The notes under the pieces were generated by a model. It saw only the letters and a list, made by a program, of their open reading frames with translations. It ran no database searches and had not been told where the DNA came from. DNA of 12,520 nt from Vairimorpha apis BRL 01 (taxonomy: Eukaryota > Microsporidia > Nosematidae): NCBI GenBank assembly GCA_000447185.1, contig KE647199.1, forward strand, positions 1 through 12,520, written 5' to 3'. How positions within the stretch are numbered: the stretch's first letter is position 1; each line of letters starts with the position of its first letter. Shown one piece after another: positions 9,218 through 12,520 of this stretch. The position numbers and the translations under genes are program-made.

Positions 9218-9442
9218 ATGAATCTACTAATATTTTTGTCATTTTTTATTCATAGAATTTTATCTGAAACTTCAGGAGTAGCAAGTGCTGTTAAAAATGA
9301 TATTTCTAATAATTTGAAAAGTTTGCAAAAAGAGATAAATGATTCTACTAATAAACAGTTTGAACATGTATTTAACGAAGTTAAACAGAGTGATACTAAA
9401 GAAGGTGGTGGCAATAATGAGAAACAAGGTGTTAAGAAGTAA
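9218..9442 (+). CDS. Small secreted protein, unknown family
   Basis: A complete frame of 74 residues. It starts with a classic signal peptide: MNLLIFLSFFIHRILS, with cleavage likely after the serine before ETSG. The mature part is short, charged and probably helical (NNLKSLQKEINDSTNKQFEHVFNEVKQ), ending in a Gly/Asn/Lys tail (GGGNNEKQGVKK). The codon composition is clearly less A/T-biased than the flanks, which supports real coding. The motif LQKEINDSTNKQF lines up without gaps with LNRELKNEVDKQF near the N-terminus of the divergent gene ending at 8554, and both are followed within a few residues by FNE. I do not recognise it. A small secreted or polar-tube/wall-associated protein is possible but unsupported. 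Confidence 0.72.
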   Translation: MNLLIFLSFFIHRILSETSGVASAVKNDISNNLKSLQKEINDSTNKQFEHVFNEVKQSDTKEGGGNNEKQGVKK

Positions 9443-10199
9443 TATTTATATATATGTTTTGGTTTTAAAATAAAAAAATTTGGATGTTAATTAGTAAATT
9501 TTAATGTTTTGTTGTATTTTCGTTAATTATTTTATGTTATTTATTATATAAAAATAGTTTTATATGATATAATTAAAAGTATTATTTTAAAAATATTTGT
9601 TTATTAGAAATTGTCGAATAATATTAATATTAGCATAGTTTTATATTGTTGTAATTTAAATATTATTTTAAAAATATTTATTTATTATAAAATTGTCAAA
9701 TAATATTAATATTAGCATAGTTTTTAATGTTGTAACTAAAGTATTATTTTTAAAATATTGTTAAGATTTTGAAAAATAATAATAAAATAAAATTATTTTT
9801 ATATACAATTTATAATATTATAAATTTAAAGTAAGTAACTTGATATAATTATTTTTTAAGAATGTTTTTAACAACAATAAACCTAAAAAACAGCTTTTAA
9901 ATATAACAATTATAAATTTTATATAATATAATAAAATTAAAAAAGTTTTCTAAAAATACAAAATATTAAATAAATTATATGAATTATATATTAAAAAATT
10001 AACATAAAAGAATTTTTTCATATATTTAATTTATATAAATTACGTTTTTTAAATATCAACGTAAAAATACATTGTTTAATACTTTAAAAAATAATAATTT
10101 TATTTTATTAAATTTTTTTTAAAATTAAATATGAAAATACAATTTTTAAATAAATTTAAATATTTTTACATTATTTATTTCAAAAATGTATATTCTTTT
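9443..10199. other. Gene-free A/T-rich intergenic region
   Basis: This gap lies between two converging genes and contains the 81-bp repeat described separately. The rest is A/T homopolymer-rich with no open frame, tRNA or other RNA gene that I can support. Confidence 0.65.
9581..9764. repeat. 81-bp direct tandem repeat, two copies plus a partial third
   Basis: Units start at 9581, 9662 and 9743 (the last only about 20 bp). The shared core is aataatattaatattagcat followed by agtttt. Copies differ by a few substitutions and compensating A/T indels, so the 81-bp period is kept. Confidence 0.88.
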
Positions 10200-12329
10200 T
10201 CAATCAAATATATTTACATCAATTTTTAAAGAAATTATCTGTATATCTTCAATATTATTAATTTCAAATATATCATTATAATCATTTAAAAAATTTATTA
10301 ATTCAAAATCTTTACATATCTTTATCTTATTTAACAGATCATCAAAAACCATAGATCCATATTTTAATAATAATTCATACACAAAATTAAAGTAAATACT
10401 ATAAATTGTATCTCTCTGAGATAAACCTTTACCATTTATATGCATATCATCAAATTTTTTTTCTAACTTTTTTGCAAATTTCTTTTTTAAACTAAAATTA
10501 GATATGTTTAAATCTTTATCGTTTGTAGTTATAACACCATCCTCTTTTAATTTAATTATAATATCATCAATATTATCATATTTTTTATAATCTTTATATT
10601 GTAAAGATGATTTCTTTATAAGATCATATTTAATTTTTGTATACAAATATTCAGATATTTTAGGATCCAAGTTTGTTTTTGTTTATCTGTAATAATTTTT
10701 CCGAATATATCATTTAAAATTTTAATGCAACTTTTATATGAATTTTCATATTTTTGTTTAATAAATGATTTAATTATTTCATATGCTTTTTCTTTTTATT
10801 AAAAGATACAATATCTGCTAGTTTTAATCTATCTTCAAAACTAATATAACACGAATTTTGTTTAGGATTAATTTTAATGTAAAATTCTTTTAATTTAAAT
10901 AATATATTATCATTCAAATATAATTTCAATTTATCATTTTTTTCATTAAAAAGGTTTTGGATTTTTAATTTTTTATAAAAATTATTATTATATTTAAAAT
11001 CACTTTTATCTTCAGATTTACAATAAATTTCAATTAAATTGTATTTTTTTAATACAAGGATTTTTCTAAAAATTCTAATTAGATTTAAACTTATTTTCAT
11101 TTTCTTTGTATTTTCACCATACAAATTTCTTTAATTGCATCTGAAAGAGAAATGTTTTCTAAACAATTTTTATTTTGCTCATATTTACTATTGTTTTCTA
11201 ATATATCATTTATAATATTAACAATATTTATTGGTATTACTTTAAAAATTAAATCTAAGTTTATATTATTAATAAAATTTTCATCAATAATAATATAACT
11301 ATCAAAACTATGTTTTAAAGATAATTATGCCACAAAAATAATTTTTCATTTTCATCAATTTTATATAAATTATCTTGTATAATAAATTGTTCATAACAAA
11401 CTCTTGTAAAATTTTTCATCAAATTTACTTTTGTAATTTGGTTCTGTTTTTTTCAAAGAATTTAAATAATCTTGTAATTCCATATCTTTATGCAAAATAA
11501 CTGTTCTATTTTGCCAACTTCATTTAAAAATACACTTTATGTCCTGCTTGTAATGCAGTTGACATTATTGTTTTTTACATGGTACAAAATTATAATTTAA
11601 TTTATTTTAAAATAGATTCTTCAGAAATTATAAATGATTTAGAGATTTTTAGAATATCATTCAAAACTGCAATTCGATCATCTTTTGTTATAAATCATTT
11701 TTATATTATTTTGTTCTTGTTTTTTAAATTGTCTTTTAAAAATACAAATAACGACGCATTTTTCCAGTGAAAATTTCTTTAGAACCGTATTTATCAGGCT
11801 CTAATTCTATAATTCTATTTAAATATGTATGTCCTTGTCTTACAGCAATTCCGAATGTTGATTTAATATCATTTGATGTTATTCCAATGGTTGATTCATC
11901 AATTAAATTTTAATTTGATCTAAAAATGGAACATCCCTATAAAATCTTAAAGGTCTATCAGGAGGTTCTTCTGATTCCTTTTTAATATTAGGTGTTTCAA
12001 AAATCTTGTCAACTTTTAGTTTTAACATTAGAACCAATCAATAAATCGTGTTGTTTTAATCTTTTTATCTGTACTAATAAAATCTTCAGATTTTAAAAAT
12101 AAATTAATAATATTATATGGATAATCTTCTTTAAATTTTAAATATTTTAATGATTCAATAAAAACGAAATATTTTATGCGTAAGATATATGTTGAATATT
12201 TTCAATTATTTCGTTATATTTAATCGCTTTTGACCATCTCAAAAATTTTACACATAAATTTATTTCTTCTTTAGAATTTGTAAGTTCATACCAAAAATTC
12301 CACATTTTAAAAGATATTTCATAATGGGT
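10200..12329 (-). pseudogene. Multiply frameshifted gene, possible TFIIIC largest-subunit-like (B-block-binding) protein, 5' truncated
   Basis: Read on the minus strand, one protein of about 710 residues passes through all three frames by about 15 single-base slips, most at A or T runs. In order: THYEISFKMWNFWYELTNSK, FIESLKYLKFKEDYPYNIIN, KQHDLLIGSNVKTK, PPDRPLRFYRDVPFLDQIK, LIDESTIGITSNDIKSTFGI, LEPDKYGSKEIFTGKMRRYL, DDRIAVLNDILKISKSFI, NYNFVPCKK, STALQAGHKV, RTVILHKDMELQDYLNSLKK, YEQFIIQDNLYKIDENEKLF, HSFDSYIIIDENF, then blocks at 11124-10774 and 10670-10200 ending KIDVNIFD. I found no nonsense codon apart from those the slips create. The order of a GITS..I...FGI helix pair, a G(K)xRRY strand, an RxxxLNDILK..I helix and a GKxxTVILHKD wing resembles winged-helix domains of Tfc3/GTF3C1. 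That assignment is tentative; it could be another winged-helix transcription factor. The 5' end is cut by the duplicated segment at 12331. Confidence 0.6.
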
Positions 12330-12520
12330 AAATAACACCTACCGCTTCAACAGACAAAAAGAAATATTTAACATACATATAAACAAACCATAAAATTAAT
12401 GCAACACAAAAAATACTAACTAATATTATATAAATCCATAAACATATTTGTTTTAATGTTGGTTTAATATTAATGTGATTTGAATTATCAACAGATTGAT
12501 CATCTTTTGTTGGAATTGAT
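12319..12520 (-). CDS. Second copy of the 3' end of the membrane-protein gene, partial, altered C-terminus
   Basis: Bases 12331-12520 are identical to 7524-7713, base for base, on the same strand. They encode the membrane helix and LSVEAVGVI tail of the repeat protein. At the junction the original ending IAETS-stop becomes IYPL-stop (stop at 12319-12321), because the sequence switches into the frameshifted gene to its left. The rest of this copy lies beyond the right edge. It may be a true partial duplication or an assembly join. Perfect identity, including silent positions, means very recent copying or one sequence placed twice. Confidence 0.65.
   Translation of the reverse strand, partial: SIPTKDDQSVDNSNHINIKPTLKQICLWIYIILVSIFCVALILWFVYMYVKYFFLSVEAVGVIYPL
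12331..12520. repeat. Exact 190-bp direct repeat of 7524-7713
   Basis: The repeat begins at aataacacctaccgcttcaa in both places and is unbroken to the window end, so its true length is unknown. The base before it differs (c at 7523, a at 12330). It is the only long repeat in the window with no mismatch at all between distant copies. Confidence 0.98.

Noticed and set aside
11579..11770. Plus-strand 63-codon frame
   Set aside because: It lies opposite segments of the frameshifted gene, has no signal or domain, and is explained by the minus-strand coding pattern.

Overview
The window is very AT-rich eukaryotic DNA. Coding parts are AT-rich and the gaps are almost pure A/T with long homopolymers. 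Four observations point to a microsporidian. The recognisable gene is a eukaryotic nuclear ribosome-assembly ATPase (midasin). Its AAA1 lies almost at the N-terminus, as expected of a reduced genome. A C5 run sits 10 nt upstream of the inferred start, like the CCC-type start signals described in microsporidia. Small, low-complexity secreted or membrane proteins are also present. The lineage is inferred; no marker gene proves it.

Layout. (1) 1-5617, minus: N-terminal two-fifths or so of midasin (Mdn1/Rea1), AAA1 to AAA4 and the start of the next module, running off the left edge. AAA1 looks degenerate, AAA2-4 have good Walker motifs, and three different tandem-repeat tracts are inserted in the protein. 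The frame is broken at A-runs near 5581, 4510 and 450, and again at 19-21. (2) 5618-7508: gene-free A/T sequence with a 69-bp duplication, a ~120-bp repeat and a five-copy 89-bp array. (3) 7509-8554, minus: an Asn/Asp/Ser-rich repeat protein with a C-terminal membrane segment, broken by one frameshift near 8380. (4) 8555-9217: divergent intergenic region. (5) 9218-9442, plus: a 74-residue protein with a signal peptide that shares a short motif with gene 3. (6) 9443-10199: gene-free, with an 81-bp repeat. (7) 10200-12329, minus: one long protein scattered over all three frames, needing about 15 single-base indels to read through and showing no in-frame nonsense changes that I found. Its winged-helix-like pattern suggests, without proof, the largest (B-block-binding) subunit of TFIIIC. 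(8) 12319-12520, minus: an exact 190-bp copy of the 3' coding end of gene 3, fused to the truncated 5' end of gene 7 and running off the right edge.

No operon or defence-like system is visible. The points most worth checking are the duplication junction at 12330/12331 and the uneven density of homopolymer frameshifts (about 15 in 2.1 kb at the right end against 3 or 4 in 5.6 kb of midasin). Together they suggest either a rearranged decaying locus or a poorly polished, possibly misjoined contig end. A second point is the divergent pair of small secreted or membrane proteins, which look like distant relatives.
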